Positions 7,305 through 15,410 of a stretch of 64,000 nucleotides of DNA are shown here, piece by piece. The position numbers were made by a program, and so were the translations under genes. Source of the DNA: Pelomonas cellulosilytica. Lineage in GTDB: Bacteria > Pseudomonadota > Gammaproteobacteria > Burkholderiales > Burkholderiaceae_C. A model generated the notes under the pieces. The model was not told the origin of the DNA. It saw only the letters and a list, made by a program, of their open reading frames with translations, and did no database searches. Position 1 is the stretch's first letter. Each line of letters begins with the position of its first letter. The stretch is taken from the NCBI RefSeq assembly GCF_021353265.1, contig NZ_JAJTWU010000001.1, forward strand, positions 558,001 through 622,000. The letters are read 5' to 3'.

Positions 7305-8438
7305 ATGCCCCATCTCCTGCGTCTCGCGCCGCCCTTGCTGCTGGTGGCCCTGCTTTCGATCCTGATGACGGGATGCGGCAAGCAGGCCGCGGCGCCGGAG
7401 CCCGAGCGGGCCGTCCGTACCCAGACCGTCAGCACCACGTCCGCCAGCGCCAGCCATGAGTATGCGGCCGAGGTGAAGGCGCGCATCGAGTCGCGCCTAT
7501 CCTTCCGCGTCGGCGGCAAGCTGTTGAGCCGGGCGGTCAATCTGGGCGATACGGTGAAGCCAGGCCAGGTGCTGGCCCGCATCGATGCGCAGGATCTGAA
7601 GCTGGCCGAGGCCGCTGCGAGCGCCGCCGTGATGGCCGCCCGCACCAACCGCGATCAGGCGGGCGCGGACTACAAGCGCTTCGTCGACCTGCAGCGCCAG
7701 GGCTTCATCAGCGCCGCAGAGCTCGAGCGGCGTGACTCGGCCTTCAAGGCGGCCCAGGCGCAGTTGGAGCAGGCCAAGGCGCAGGCCGACGTGCAGGTAA
7801 ACCAGGCGGCCTATGCGCAGCTGGTGGCCGACGGGGCTGGCGTCGTCACGTCGATCGACGCGGAGCCGGGCCAGGTGCTGGCGGCGGGGACGCCGGTGAT
7901 CGGCGTCGCGCTGGACGGCCCGCGCGACGTCGTGTTCTCCGTGCCGGAAGACCAGATTGCCCGCGTGAAGGCGGCCGCTGCGGCGCCCGGCGCGCTGAAG
8001 GTGCGTCTGTGGGGCGGTGACAAGACCTGGCCGCTGACGCTGCGTGAGGTGGCGGCCGCGGCCGACCCGGCGACGCGCACCTTCCTCATCAAGGCGGACG
8101 TCGGCAAGCTGGACGTGAAGCTGGGCCAGTCGGCGACCGTCGTCCTGGACCTGCCGCAGCAGTCGGGCGTCATCAAGCTGCCGCTGGCTGCCGTGCTGCA
8201 GCAGTCGGGCAAGACGTCGGTCTGGGTGTTGGACGGTGGCTCGATGACGGTCCGGCCGGTGCCGGTGCAGGTGGGCGGCGCGGAAGGCAACGTCGTCGTC
8301 ATTGCCGGCGGGCTCAATGCCGGCCAGGAGGTGGTGGTGGCCGGCGTGCATGTGCTCAACCCGGGCCAGAAGGTCAAGCGCTACGTGCCGCCGAGAACGA
8401 CCGAAGCGACGCCCGCGGCTGCCGCAGCGTCTCGCTGA
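7305..8438 (+). CDS. RND efflux periplasmic adaptor lipoprotein
   Basis: Membrane-fusion subunit that couples the inner-membrane RND pump to an outer-membrane channel. The 377-residue protein has a lipoprotein signal ending in LMTGC (Cys24). A split biotinyl-lipoyl domain follows (SFRVGGKLLSRAVNLGDTV and GAGVVTSIDAEPGQVL) around a coiled-coil hairpin (about 100-165, rich in Ala, Gln and Lys), then beta-barrel and membrane-proximal domains. GAGGT at 7296-7300 is the ribosome site. It sits 12 bases upstream of the pump gene, so the two form one operon; no outer-membrane factor follows. The substrate is unknown. Confidence 0.9.
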   Translation: MPHLLRLAPPLLLVALLSILMTGCGKQAAAPEPERAVRTQTVSTTSASASHEYAAEVKARIESRLSFRVGGKLLSRAVNLGDTVKPGQVLARIDAQDLKLAEAAASAAVMAARTNRDQAGADYKRFVDLQRQGFISAAELERRDSAFKAAQAQLEQAKAQADVQVNQAAYAQLVADGAGVVTSIDAEPGQVLAAGTPVIGVALDGPRDVVFSVPEDQIARVKAAAAAPGALKVRLWGGDKTWPLTLREVAAAADPATRTFLIKADVGKLDVKLGQSATVVLDLPQQSGVIKLPLAAVLQQSGKTSVWVLDGGSMTVRPVPVQVGGAEGNVVVIAGGLNAGQEVVVAGVHVLNPGQKVKRYVPPRTTEATPAAAAASR

Positions 8439-8450
8439 GCCGGGGGCTGC

Positions 8451-11400
8451 ATGAATAGTTCGCCCGCCAACACGCCCTCCGAGGCTGCCGGTTTCAACAT
8501 CTCGCGCTGGGCGCTGGAGCATCCCGCGCTCACGCGCTACCTGATGGTGGTGCTGATGCTGGCCGGCTTCATCGCCTACTTCCAGCTCGGGCAGGACGAG
8601 GACCCGCCGTTCACCTTCCGTGCGATGGTCGTCCAGGCCTTCTGGCCTGGCGCGACGGCGCAGCAGGTGGCCGACCAAGTCACCGACAAGATCGAGAAGA
8701 CGCTGCAGGAGGTGAACCATGCCGACAAGATCAGCTCGTACACCAAGCCCGGCGAGTCGCTGACGATCTTCCAGCTGAAGGAGAACACGCCTCCCAAGGA
8801 GGTGGCCGAGCTCTGGTACCAGGTGCGCAAGAAGCTGGGCGACATGCAGTACACGCTGCCTCAGGGCGTGCAGGGGCCGTTCTTCAACGACGAGTTCGGC
8901 GATGTCTACGGTTCCATCTTCGCGCTGTCGGCCGATGGCTTTAGCCGCGAGGAGCTGCGCGAGCACGCCGACCGCGTGCGGCAGTCGCTGCTGCAGGTGC
9001 GCGACGTGGCCAAGGTCGAGATCTTCGGCATCCAGCCTGAGAAGCTCTTCGTCGAGATCTCTCAGAAGCGGCTCGCACAGCTGGGGCTGGACTTCAATCA
9101 GGTCATCAGCCAGATCGGCGCGCAGAACGCGGTCGAGGGCGCGGGCGTGCTGAACGCGGGCAGCGCCAACTTCCAGATCCGAGTGCAGGGGCAGTTCACG
9201 AGCGCGCAGGCGCTGGCGGAGGTGCCCATCCGCGCTGTCAATCCGCAGACCGGCGTGGCCAGCCAGATGCGCCTGGGCGACATCGCCGAGATCCGGCGCG
9301 ACTATGTCGACCCCCCGGCCGTCAAGGTACGCCACCAGGGCAGGGAGGTGCTGGCGCTGGGCGTGTCGATGGCCAAGGGCGGCGACATCATCGCGATGGG
9401 CAAGGCGCTGAACGTGGCGGTCAAGGCCATCCAGCACGAGCTGCCGGCCGGCATCCAGCTCGACCAGATCCAGGATCAGCCCAAGGCCGTGTCGACATCG
9501 GTCGGCGAGTTCGTGCACGTGCTCATCGAGGCGGTGGTCATCGTGCTGGCTGTCAGCTTCCTGTCGCTGGGCCTGCACACCCGGCCGCTGCGCATCGATG
9601 TGTGGCCTGGCCTCGTCGTGGGCATCACCATTCCTCTGGTGCTGGCCATCACGTTCGTCGTGATGTTCTATTGGGGCGTGGGCCTGCACAAGATCTCGCT
9701 GGGCTCGCTGATCATCGCGCTCGGGCTGCTGGTGGACGACGCCATCATTGCCGTCGAGATGATGGTGCGCAAGCTCGAAGAGGGCTTCGACAAGATGCGC
9801 GCCGCCACCTTCGCGTATGACGTGACGGCCATGCCCATGCTGACCGGTACGTTGATCACGGCGGTCGGCTTCCTGCCCATCGGGCTGGCGCAGTCGACCG
9901 TGGGCGAGTACACCTTCGCCATCTTCGCCGTCACAGCGGCGGCCCTGATCATCTCGTGGCTGGTGTCGGTCTACTTCGTGCCCTACCTCGGCGCACTGCT
10001 GCTCAAGGTGCGTCATCACGAAGGCGAGGCGCACGAACTCTTCGACACGCCGTTCTACAACCGCTTCCGCGTGCTGGTGCGCTGGTGCGTCGAGAACCGC
10101 TGGAAGACGCTGGCGATCACGTTGGTCGTCTTCGCGTTGGGTCTGCTCGGCATGAGCCGCGTGCAGCAGCAGTTCTTCCCCGACTCCAGTCGCCCCGAGA
10201 TCCTCGTGGACCTGTGGCTGCCCGAGGGTGCCACCATCGAGGAGACCGACCGACTGGCCAGGCGTTTCGAGGGCCGCATGCTCAAGGAGCCCGGCATCTC
10301 GACAGTGACGAGCTGGGTCGGTTCCGGCGTGCCGCGCTTCTACCTGCCGCTGGACCAAATCTTCCCGCAGGCCAACGTGACGCAGGCCATCCTGCTGCCC
10401 AAGGATCTGAGCGCTCGCGAGGAGCTGCGGGCCCGGCTGCCTGCGCTGCTGGCCGAAGAATTCCCCGAGGCCCGCGGCCGCGTGAAGCTGCTGCCCAACG
10501 GACCGCCCGTGCCGTATCCGGTGCAGTTTCGCGTGACGGGCGCGGACCCGAAGATCGTCCGCGAGTGGGCCGACAAGGCCAAGGACATCCTGCGCGCTAA
10601 CCCCAACATGCGCGGCGTCAATGACAACTGGAACGAGAACGTCAAGACGCTGCGGCTCAACGTCGACCAGGACAAGGCTCGGGCGCTCGGCGTCAGCAGC
10701 CAGACGCTGGCGCAGTCGGCCCGTACGCTGCTGTCCGGCACCGTCATCGGCCAGTATCGCGAGGCCGACAAGCTCATCGACATCGTGCTGCGCCAGCCGA
10801 AGGAGGAACGCGCCGTCATCACCGACATCGGCAACGCCTATGTGCCGTCCGCTTCGGGTCGGGCGATCCCGCTGACGCAGATCGCCAAGGTGGACTTCGA
10901 CTGGGAGCCGGGTGTCATGTGGCGCGAGGGTCGCAACTACGCGGTGACCGTGCAGGGCGACGTGGCCGAGGGGTTGCAGGGCGCCACCGTGACGGAGCAG
11001 CTGTGGCCTCAGCTCGACGAGCTGCGGCAGCGCATGCCCTCGGGCTATGGCATTCAGATCGCCGGCGCGGTAGAGGAGAGCAGCAAGGGCCAGGGGTCCA
11101 TCTTTGCCGGCGTGCCCATCATGCTGTTCATCACCTTCACGCTGCTGATGCTGCAGCTGCAGAGCTTCAGCCGTGCGATGCTGGCCTTCCTGACCGGCTT
11201 CCTCGGCATTGCCGGAGTGGCCATGGCCCTGCTGGCGCTCGGCCGACCGTTCGGCTTCGTGGCGATGCTGGGCGTCATCGCGCTCAACGGCATGATCATC
11301 CGCAACTCGGTCATCCTCATCGACCAGATCGAGCAGGACCGCGCCCGCGGTGTGCCGGACTGGTCGGCCATCGTCGAATCGGTCGTGCGGCGCTTCCGTC

Positions 11401-11633
11401 CCATCGTGCTGACCGCCGCGGCGGCGGTGCTGGCCATGATCCCGCTGTCGCGCAGCGTCTTCTGGGGGCCGATGGCCGTGGCCATCATGGGCGGCCTCAT
11501 CGTCGCCACGGCGCTGACGCTGCTTGCGCTGCCGGCAATGTACGCGGCCTGGTTCCGCGTGATGCGGCCGCGCGAGGAAGAGGAAAGCCGGCTGCACAGC
11601 GAGATCGACTTCGCGCCTACCGAAGTGCTCTGA
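8451..11633 (+). CDS. RND efflux pump permease (AcrB/HAE1 superfamily)
   Basis: Proton-driven inner-membrane pump of 1060 residues, the normal size for the superfamily. It shows the internal duplication of the family: a first membrane helix (LTRYLMVVLMLAGFIAYFQLG), a large periplasmic domain, a helix bundle around residues 355-510, a second periplasmic domain, and a C-terminal bundle. The proton-relay motif LGLLVDDAIIAVE places paired aspartates near 428-429. The periplasmic domains lack any metal-binding motif I can recognise, so drug, solvent or lipid export is more likely than heavy-metal export, but the substrate cannot be named. Confidence 0.92.
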   Translation: MNSSPANTPSEAAGFNISRWALEHPALTRYLMVVLMLAGFIAYFQLGQDEDPPFTFRAMVVQAFWPGATAQQVADQVTDKIEKTLQEVNHADKISSYTKPGESLTIFQLKENTPPKEVAELWYQVRKKLGDMQYTLPQGVQGPFFNDEFGDVYGSIFALSADGFSREELREHADRVRQSLLQVRDVAKVEIFGIQPEKLFVEISQKRLAQLGLDFNQVISQIGAQNAVEGAGVLNAGSANFQIRVQGQFTSAQALAEVPIRAVNPQTGVASQMRLGDIAEIRRDYVDPPAVKVRHQGREVLALGVSMAKGGDIIAMGKALNVAVKAIQHELPAGIQLDQIQDQPKAVSTSVGEFVHVLIEAVVIVLAVSFLSLGLHTRPLRIDVWPGLVVGITIPLVLAITFVVMFYWGVGLHKISLGSLIIALGLLVDDAIIAVEMMVRKLEEGFDKMRAATFAYDVTAMPMLTGTLITAVGFLPIGLAQSTVGEYTFAIFAVTAAALIISWLVSVYFVPYLGALLLKVRHHEGEAHELFDTPFYNRFRVLVRWCVENRWKTLAITLVVFALGLLGMSRVQQQFFPDSSRPEILVDLWLPEGATIEETDRLARRFEGRMLKEPGISTVTSWVGSGVPRFYLPLDQIFPQANVTQAILLPKDLSAREELRARLPALLAEEFPEARGRVKLLPNGPPVPYPVQFRVTGADPKIVREWADKAKDILRANPNMRGVNDNWNENVKTLRLNVDQDKARALGVSSQTLAQSARTLLSGTVIGQYREADKLIDIVLRQPKEERAVITDIGNAYVPSASGRAIPLTQIAKVDFDWEPGVMWREGRNYAVTVQGDVAEGLQGATVTEQLWPQLDELRQRMPSGYGIQIAGAVEESSKGQGSIFAGVPIMLFITFTLLMLQLQSFSRAMLAFLTGFLGIAGVAMALLALGRPFGFVAMLGVIALNGMIIRNSVILIDQIEQDRARGVPDWSAIVESVVRRFRPIVLTAAAAVLAMIPLSRSVFWGPMAVAIMGGLIVATALTLLALPAMYAAWFRVMRPREEEESRLHSEIDFAPTEVL

Positions 11634-11691
11634 CCCGCCCCCGCCGCACCTGCCCTGAAAACGGGGCGGGTGGCGCGCCGCGCGGCGTAGC

Positions 11692-11697
11692 TACAAT
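11692..11697 (+). promoter_or_regulatory. -10 element upstream of tRNA-Leu and tig
   Basis: GCTACAATCGC contains a good -10 box (TACAAT), but no -35 consensus stands 16-18 bases upstream. The same GCTACAATCGC string recurs before ndk at 43584, which suggests a shared promoter style. It lies 65 bases before tRNA-Leu. Confidence 0.45.
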
Positions 11698-11761
11698 CGC
11701 CGGTTTGCCGAATCGCCTTCGGGGTTGCCACGCGTTTTGAAACGGCAACCCAACCCAGTCC

Positions 11762-11848
11762 GCGCGGGTGGCGAAATTGGTAGACGCACCAGGTTTAGGT
11801 CCTGACGCCTTCACGGGCGTGCCGGTTCGAGTCCGGCCCCGCGCACCA
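11762..11848 (+). tRNA. tRNA-Leu (anticodon TAG)
   Basis: The 87-base gene has acceptor strands GCGCGGG and CCCGCGC, a leucine-type D-loop (GGCGAAATTGGTAGACGC), anticodon TAG in loop TTTAGGT, a long variable arm, the T-arm GGTTCGAGTCC and an encoded CCA. It ends 28 bases before the trigger-factor start and is probably co-transcribed with it. Confidence 0.97.
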
Positions 11849-11876
11849 CTGTCCTTCAACTGTTCCCGAGTCCATC

Positions 11877-13190
11877 ATGGCCGTCACCGTCGAAACCCTC
11901 GAAAAGCTGGAACGCCGCATCACCCTGCACGTGGCGGCCGCTGAGATCAACAGCGAAGTCGAAGCCCGCCTGAAGAAGCTGGCCCGCACCGTCAAGGCCG
12001 ATGGCTTCCGCCCCGGCAAGGTGCCGCTGAACGTCGTGGCCCAGCGCTACGGCTACTCGGTGCAGTACGAGGTCGTCAATGACAAGCTCGGCGCAGCTTT
12101 CAACAACGCTGCCAACGAGGCCCAGCTGCGTGTGGCCGGCATGCCGCGCATCGAGCAGAAGAACGAAGCGCCCGAAGGCCAGATGGCCTTCGACGCGACC
12201 TTCGAGGTCTATCCCGAGGTGAAGATCGGCGACCTGGCCGGCGCTGACGTCGAGCGCGTCTCCAGCGATGTGACCGAGGAAGCCATCGACAAGACCGTCG
12301 AGATCCTGCGCAAGCAGCGCCGCAGCTTCGCGCAGCGCGCCGCCGCTGACGTGGCCCAGGTCGGTGACCGCGTCACCATCGACTTCGAAGGCAAGATCGA
12401 CGGCGAACCTTTTGCCGGCGGCAAGGCCGAGGGCTTCCAGTTCCTGATCGGCGAAGGCCAGATGCTGGAGCAGTTCGATGCCGCCGTGCGCGGCATGAAG
12501 GCTGGCGAGAGCAAGACTTTCCCGCTGCAGTTCCCCGAGGACTACCACGGCAAGGACGTGGCCGGCAAGGAAGCTGACTTCCTCGTCACAGTCAAGAAGA
12601 TCGAGGCCCAGCACCTGCCCGACGTGAACGAGGCGTTCGCCAAGTCGCTCGGCATCAAGGACGGCACAGTCGAGGCCCTGCGCGCCGACATCAAGAAGAA
12701 CCTCGAGCGCGAGGTGAAGTTCCGCGTGCTGGCCCGCAACAAGGCGGCCGTCATGGACGCGCTGGTGGCCGTGTCCGAACTGGACGTGCCCAACGCGCTG
12801 GTGATGGGCGAAGCCGAGCGCATGGTCGGCCAGGCCCGTGAGGACCTGAAGAAGCGCGGCGTCAAGGATGCCGACAAGGCCGAGATCCCCGCCGACATCT
12901 TCAAGCCGCAGGCCGAGCGTCGCGTGCGCCTGGGCCTGGTCGTTGCCGAGCTCGTGCGTGCCAACAACCTGCAGGCCAAGCCGGCCCAGCTGCAGGCTCA
13001 CATCGAAGAGCTGTCGCAGAGCTACGAGAAGCCCGCCGAAGTGATGCGTTGGTACCTCAGCGACCGCGAGCGCATGGCCGAAGTCGAGGCCGTCGTCGTC
13101 GAGAACAACGTCACGGAATTTGTGCTGGCGACGGCCAAGGTGACGGACAAGGCCTTGCCCTTCGACGAACTGATGGCCGCCGGCAACTGA
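11877..13190 (+). CDS. tig: Trigger factor, ribosome-bound chaperone and prolyl isomerase
   Basis: Binds near the ribosomal exit tunnel and shields nascent chains. The 437-residue protein has the N-terminal ribosome-binding domain with the GFRPGKVP signature (about residues 43-50). The FKBP-type isomerase domain covers about 150-245 (VGDRVTIDFEGKIDGEPFAGG), and the remainder is the helical chaperone arm. Length equals the usual 430-440. The order tig-clpP-clpX-lon is conserved in proteobacteria and groups folding with degradation. Confidence 0.97.
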   Translation: MAVTVETLEKLERRITLHVAAAEINSEVEARLKKLARTVKADGFRPGKVPLNVVAQRYGYSVQYEVVNDKLGAAFNNAANEAQLRVAGMPRIEQKNEAPEGQMAFDATFEVYPEVKIGDLAGADVERVSSDVTEEAIDKTVEILRKQRRSFAQRAAADVAQVGDRVTIDFEGKIDGEPFAGGKAEGFQFLIGEGQMLEQFDAAVRGMKAGESKTFPLQFPEDYHGKDVAGKEADFLVTVKKIEAQHLPDVNEAFAKSLGIKDGTVEALRADIKKNLEREVKFRVLARNKAAVMDALVAVSELDVPNALVMGEAERMVGQAREDLKKRGVKDADKAEIPADIFKPQAERRVRLGLVVAELVRANNLQAKPAQLQAHIEELSQSYEKPAEVMRWYLSDRERMAEVEAVVVENNVTEFVLATAKVTDKALPFDELMAAGN

Positions 13191-13217
13191 CGATACGGCC
13201 GAGAGGCCCTGCTCGAA

Positions 13218-13255
13218 AAAGGCGCCGCGCCGCGAGGCCCGGCGCCTTTGTTCTT
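13218..13255 (+). terminator. Intrinsic terminator after tig
   Basis: AAAGGCGCC (13218-13226) pairs with GGCGCCTTT (13241-13249), with a T-rich run continuing to 13255. It separates tig from clpP, so clpP needs its own promoter. Confidence 0.85.
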
Positions 13256-13282
13256 GCATGTCCATAATCCATCCCCATAACT
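13254..13282 (+). promoter_or_regulatory. Possible clpP promoter
   Basis: TTGCAT (13254-13259) and ATAACT (13277-13282) are spaced by 17 bases, 30 bases before the clpP start. The -10 match is poor. The site is listed because the terminator just upstream implies that a promoter must exist here. Confidence 0.3.
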
Positions 13283-13311
13283 GCCGCTACTGAATCGTTT
13301 CAAGGAACTGA

Positions 13312-13920
13312 ATGAGCGCTCTCGACACCAGCAATCTGGGCCTCGTGCCCATGGTCATCGAACAGTCCGGCCGTGGCGAGCGGGCCTATGACATCTACTC
13401 GCGCCTGCTGCGCGAGCGCATCGTCTTCCTGGTGGGCCCGGTCAATGACGCCATTGCGAACCTGGTGGTCGCGCAGCTGCTGTTCCTGGAGAGCGAGAAC
13501 CCCGACAAGGAAATCTCGCTCTACATCAACAGCCCGGGCGGCAGCGTGTCGGCCGGCATGTCCATCTTCGACACGATGCAGTTCATCAAGCCCGAGGTGT
13601 CGACGCTGTGCATGGGCATGGCCGCCAGCATGGGCGCCTTCCTGCTGGCTGCGGGTGCCAAGGGCAAGCGCTTCTCGCTGCCCAACGCCAAGGTCATGAT
13701 CCACCAGCCGCTGGGCGGTGCGCAGGGCCAGGCGACCGACATCGAGATCCATGCGCGTGAAATCCTGAAGACGCGCGAGACCTTGAACCGTATCCTGGCC
13801 GAGCGCACGGGGCAGACGCTGGAGAAAATCCAGTCCGACACGGAGCGCGATTACTTCATGTCCGCGGCGGAGGCCCAGAACTACGGTTTGATCGACCAGG
13901 TGCTGGAACACCGGCCCTGA
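13312..13920 (+). CDS. clpP: ATP-dependent Clp protease proteolytic subunit
   Basis: Serine protease that forms two stacked seven-subunit rings and degrades proteins fed in by ClpX or ClpA. The 202-residue protein has the complete catalytic triad by comparison with E. coli spacing: Ser106 in GMAASMGAF, His131 in MIHQPLGG and Asp180 in ERDYFM. The oxyanion-hole glycines lie in SPGGSVSAG. It is followed after 148 bases by clpX. The spacer can form alternative hairpins and may tune clpX expression separately. Confidence 0.98.
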   Translation: MSALDTSNLGLVPMVIEQSGRGERAYDIYSRLLRERIVFLVGPVNDAIANLVVAQLLFLESENPDKEISLYINSPGGSVSAGMSIFDTMQFIKPEVSTLCMGMAASMGAFLLAAGAKGKRFSLPNAKVMIHQPLGGAQGQATDIEIHAREILKTRETLNRILAERTGQTLEKIQSDTERDYFMSAAEAQNYGLIDQVLEHRP

Positions 13921-13937
13921 CCGGCTTTGATGCGTGA

Positions 13938-14001
13938 GGGGCCGTTCGCGGCCCCGGGATTCGCAGCGAAATCGGGGCCCTTATCCCCATGAGGGCCCCG
14001 A
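13938..14001 (+). promoter_or_regulatory. Mutually exclusive hairpins in the clpP-clpX spacer
   Basis: Three stems overlap. Hairpin A is GGGGCCG with CGGCCCC around a TTCG tetraloop (13938-13955). Hairpin B pairs GGCCCCG (13950-13956) with CGGGGCC (13973-13979). Hairpin C pairs TCGGGGCCC (13972-13980) with GGGCCCCGA (13993-14001). A and C can coexist; B excludes both. No long T-run follows, so the effect on transcription, if any, is unclear; mRNA stability or processing is another option. Confidence 0.55.
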
Positions 14002-14068
14002 GATCGTTTGGACTATCATCATCCGAGGCGTCCCGCCCCGGTTTCCTTAGTTTTTTCGAGCAGTTCTC

Positions 14069-15340
14069 ATGGCCGACAAAAAAGGCACCTCCAGCGAGAA
14101 AGTTCTTTACTGCTCCTTCTGCGGCAAGAGCCAGCATGAGGTGAAGAAGCTCATCGCTGGTCCGTCGGTGTTCATCTGCGACGAGTGCATCGAGCTGTGC
14201 AACGACATCGTCCGTGACGAGATCCCGGCACCGGCGCCGGCCGCGCGTGCCGGCAAGTCGGACCTGCCCACGCCGAGCGAGATCAAGTCCAGCCTCGACC
14301 AGTACGTCATCGGCCAGGACGTGGCCAAGCGCACGCTCGCGGTTGCGGTTTACAACCACTACAAGCGTCTGCGCCACATGGCGGCGACGAAGGATTCGGT
14401 TGAACTGTCCAAGAGCAACATCCTGTTGATCGGCCCGACCGGCTCCGGCAAGACGCTGCTGGCCCAGACGTTGGCGCGCCTGCTGAACGTGCCGTTCGTG
14501 ATCGCCGACGCGACGACGCTGACTGAAGCTGGCTATGTCGGCGAGGACGTCGAGAACATCATCCAGAAGCTGCTGCAGAACTGCAATTACGACGTCGAGC
14601 GCGCGCAGCGCGGCATCGTCTATATCGACGAGATCGACAAGATCTCGCGCAAGGCCGATAACCCCTCCATCACGCGGGACGTGTCCGGCGAGGGCGTGCA
14701 GCAGGCGCTGCTCAAGCTCGTCGAAGGCACGATGGCCTCGGTGCCGCCGCAGGGCGGCCGCAAGCACCCGAACCAGGACTTCCTGCAGATCGACACGACC
14801 AACATCCTGTTCATCTGCGGCGGTGCCTTCGACGGCCTGGAAAAGGTCATCCAGAACCGCAGCGAGAAGTCCGGGATCGGCTTCGGTGCGACGGTGCGCA
14901 GCAAGTCCGAGAAGAAGGTCGGCGAGGTCTTCCGTGAGTGCGAGCCGGAAGACATCATCAAGTTCGGCCTGATCCCCGAGCTGGTCGGCCGCCTGCCCGT
15001 CGTCGCGACGCTGGGCGAGCTGACCGAAGACGCGTTGATCCAGATCCTCACCGAGCCCAAGAACGCGCTGGTCAAGCAATACCAGCAACTGTTCGAGATG
15101 GACGGCGTCGAGCTGGAAATCCGCAAGCCAGCCCTGGCCGCCATCGCCCGCAGGGCGCTGGCGCGCAAGACTGGCGCCCGCGGCCTGCGTTCCATCATGG
15201 AGCAGTCGCTCATCGACACCATGTTCGACCTGCCGACGCTGGATGGCGTCGAGAAGGTCGTGCTGGACGAGCACAACATCGAGGAGCCGTCGGCACGGCC
15301 CTTGCTGGTCTACCGCGAGCAGGCCAAAGCCAGCGCCTGA
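14069..15340 (+). CDS. clpX: ATP-dependent Clp protease ATP-binding subunit ClpX
   Basis: AAA+ unfoldase that recognises tagged proteins and threads them into ClpP. The 423-residue protein has the N-terminal zinc-binding domain (Cys15, Cys18, Cys37, Cys40), Walker A GPTGSGKT (122-129), the pore loop GYVG (155-158), Walker B with Asp187-Glu188, and the ClpP-docking IGF loop (270-272). The C-terminal sensor region (GARGLRS) is intact. Every functional motif of the family is present, so a working enzyme is expected. Confidence 0.98.
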   Translation: MADKKGTSSEKVLYCSFCGKSQHEVKKLIAGPSVFICDECIELCNDIVRDEIPAPAPAARAGKSDLPTPSEIKSSLDQYVIGQDVAKRTLAVAVYNHYKRLRHMAATKDSVELSKSNILLIGPTGSGKTLLAQTLARLLNVPFVIADATTLTEAGYVGEDVENIIQKLLQNCNYDVERAQRGIVYIDEIDKISRKADNPSITRDVSGEGVQQALLKLVEGTMASVPPQGGRKHPNQDFLQIDTTNILFICGGAFDGLEKVIQNRSEKSGIGFGATVRSKSEKKVGEVFRECEPEDIIKFGLIPELVGRLPVVATLGELTEDALIQILTEPKNALVKQYQQLFEMDGVELEIRKPALAAIARRALARKTGARGLRSIMEQSLIDTMFDLPTLDGVEKVVLDEHNIEEPSARPLLVYREQAKASA

Positions 15341-15373
15341 CTCCCTGACGCCGGCTCACCTTGCATTCGCCCC

Positions 15374-15396
15374 CTCAGGCCGCACATCGGCCTGAG
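15374..15396 (+). promoter_or_regulatory. Stem-loop just upstream of lon
   Basis: CTCAGGCC (15374-15381) pairs with GGCCTGAG (15389-15396) around a seven-base loop. The stem ends 14 bases before the lon ATG, immediately next to the GAGAGG ribosome site. A-rich sequence follows, so it is not an intrinsic terminator. It could affect lon translation. Confidence 0.5.
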
Positions 15397-15410
15397 AAAG
15401 AGAGGTCTTC

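Noticed and set aside
7497-11597. A very long open frame on the minus strand, antisense to the RND adaptor and pump
   Set aside because: It is a by-product of strong G/C third-position bias in the plus-strand genes. Its translation is low-complexity (His, Arg, Gly, Ala, Leu rich) with no domain, while the plus strand encodes clear RND proteins. Similar antisense frames at 27456-30374 and 46831-50205 were rejected for the same reason.
15374-15396. Hairpin before lon considered as a terminator of clpX
   Set aside because: An A-rich rather than T-rich sequence follows and the stem lies at the lon ribosome site; it is listed as a possible translational element instead.
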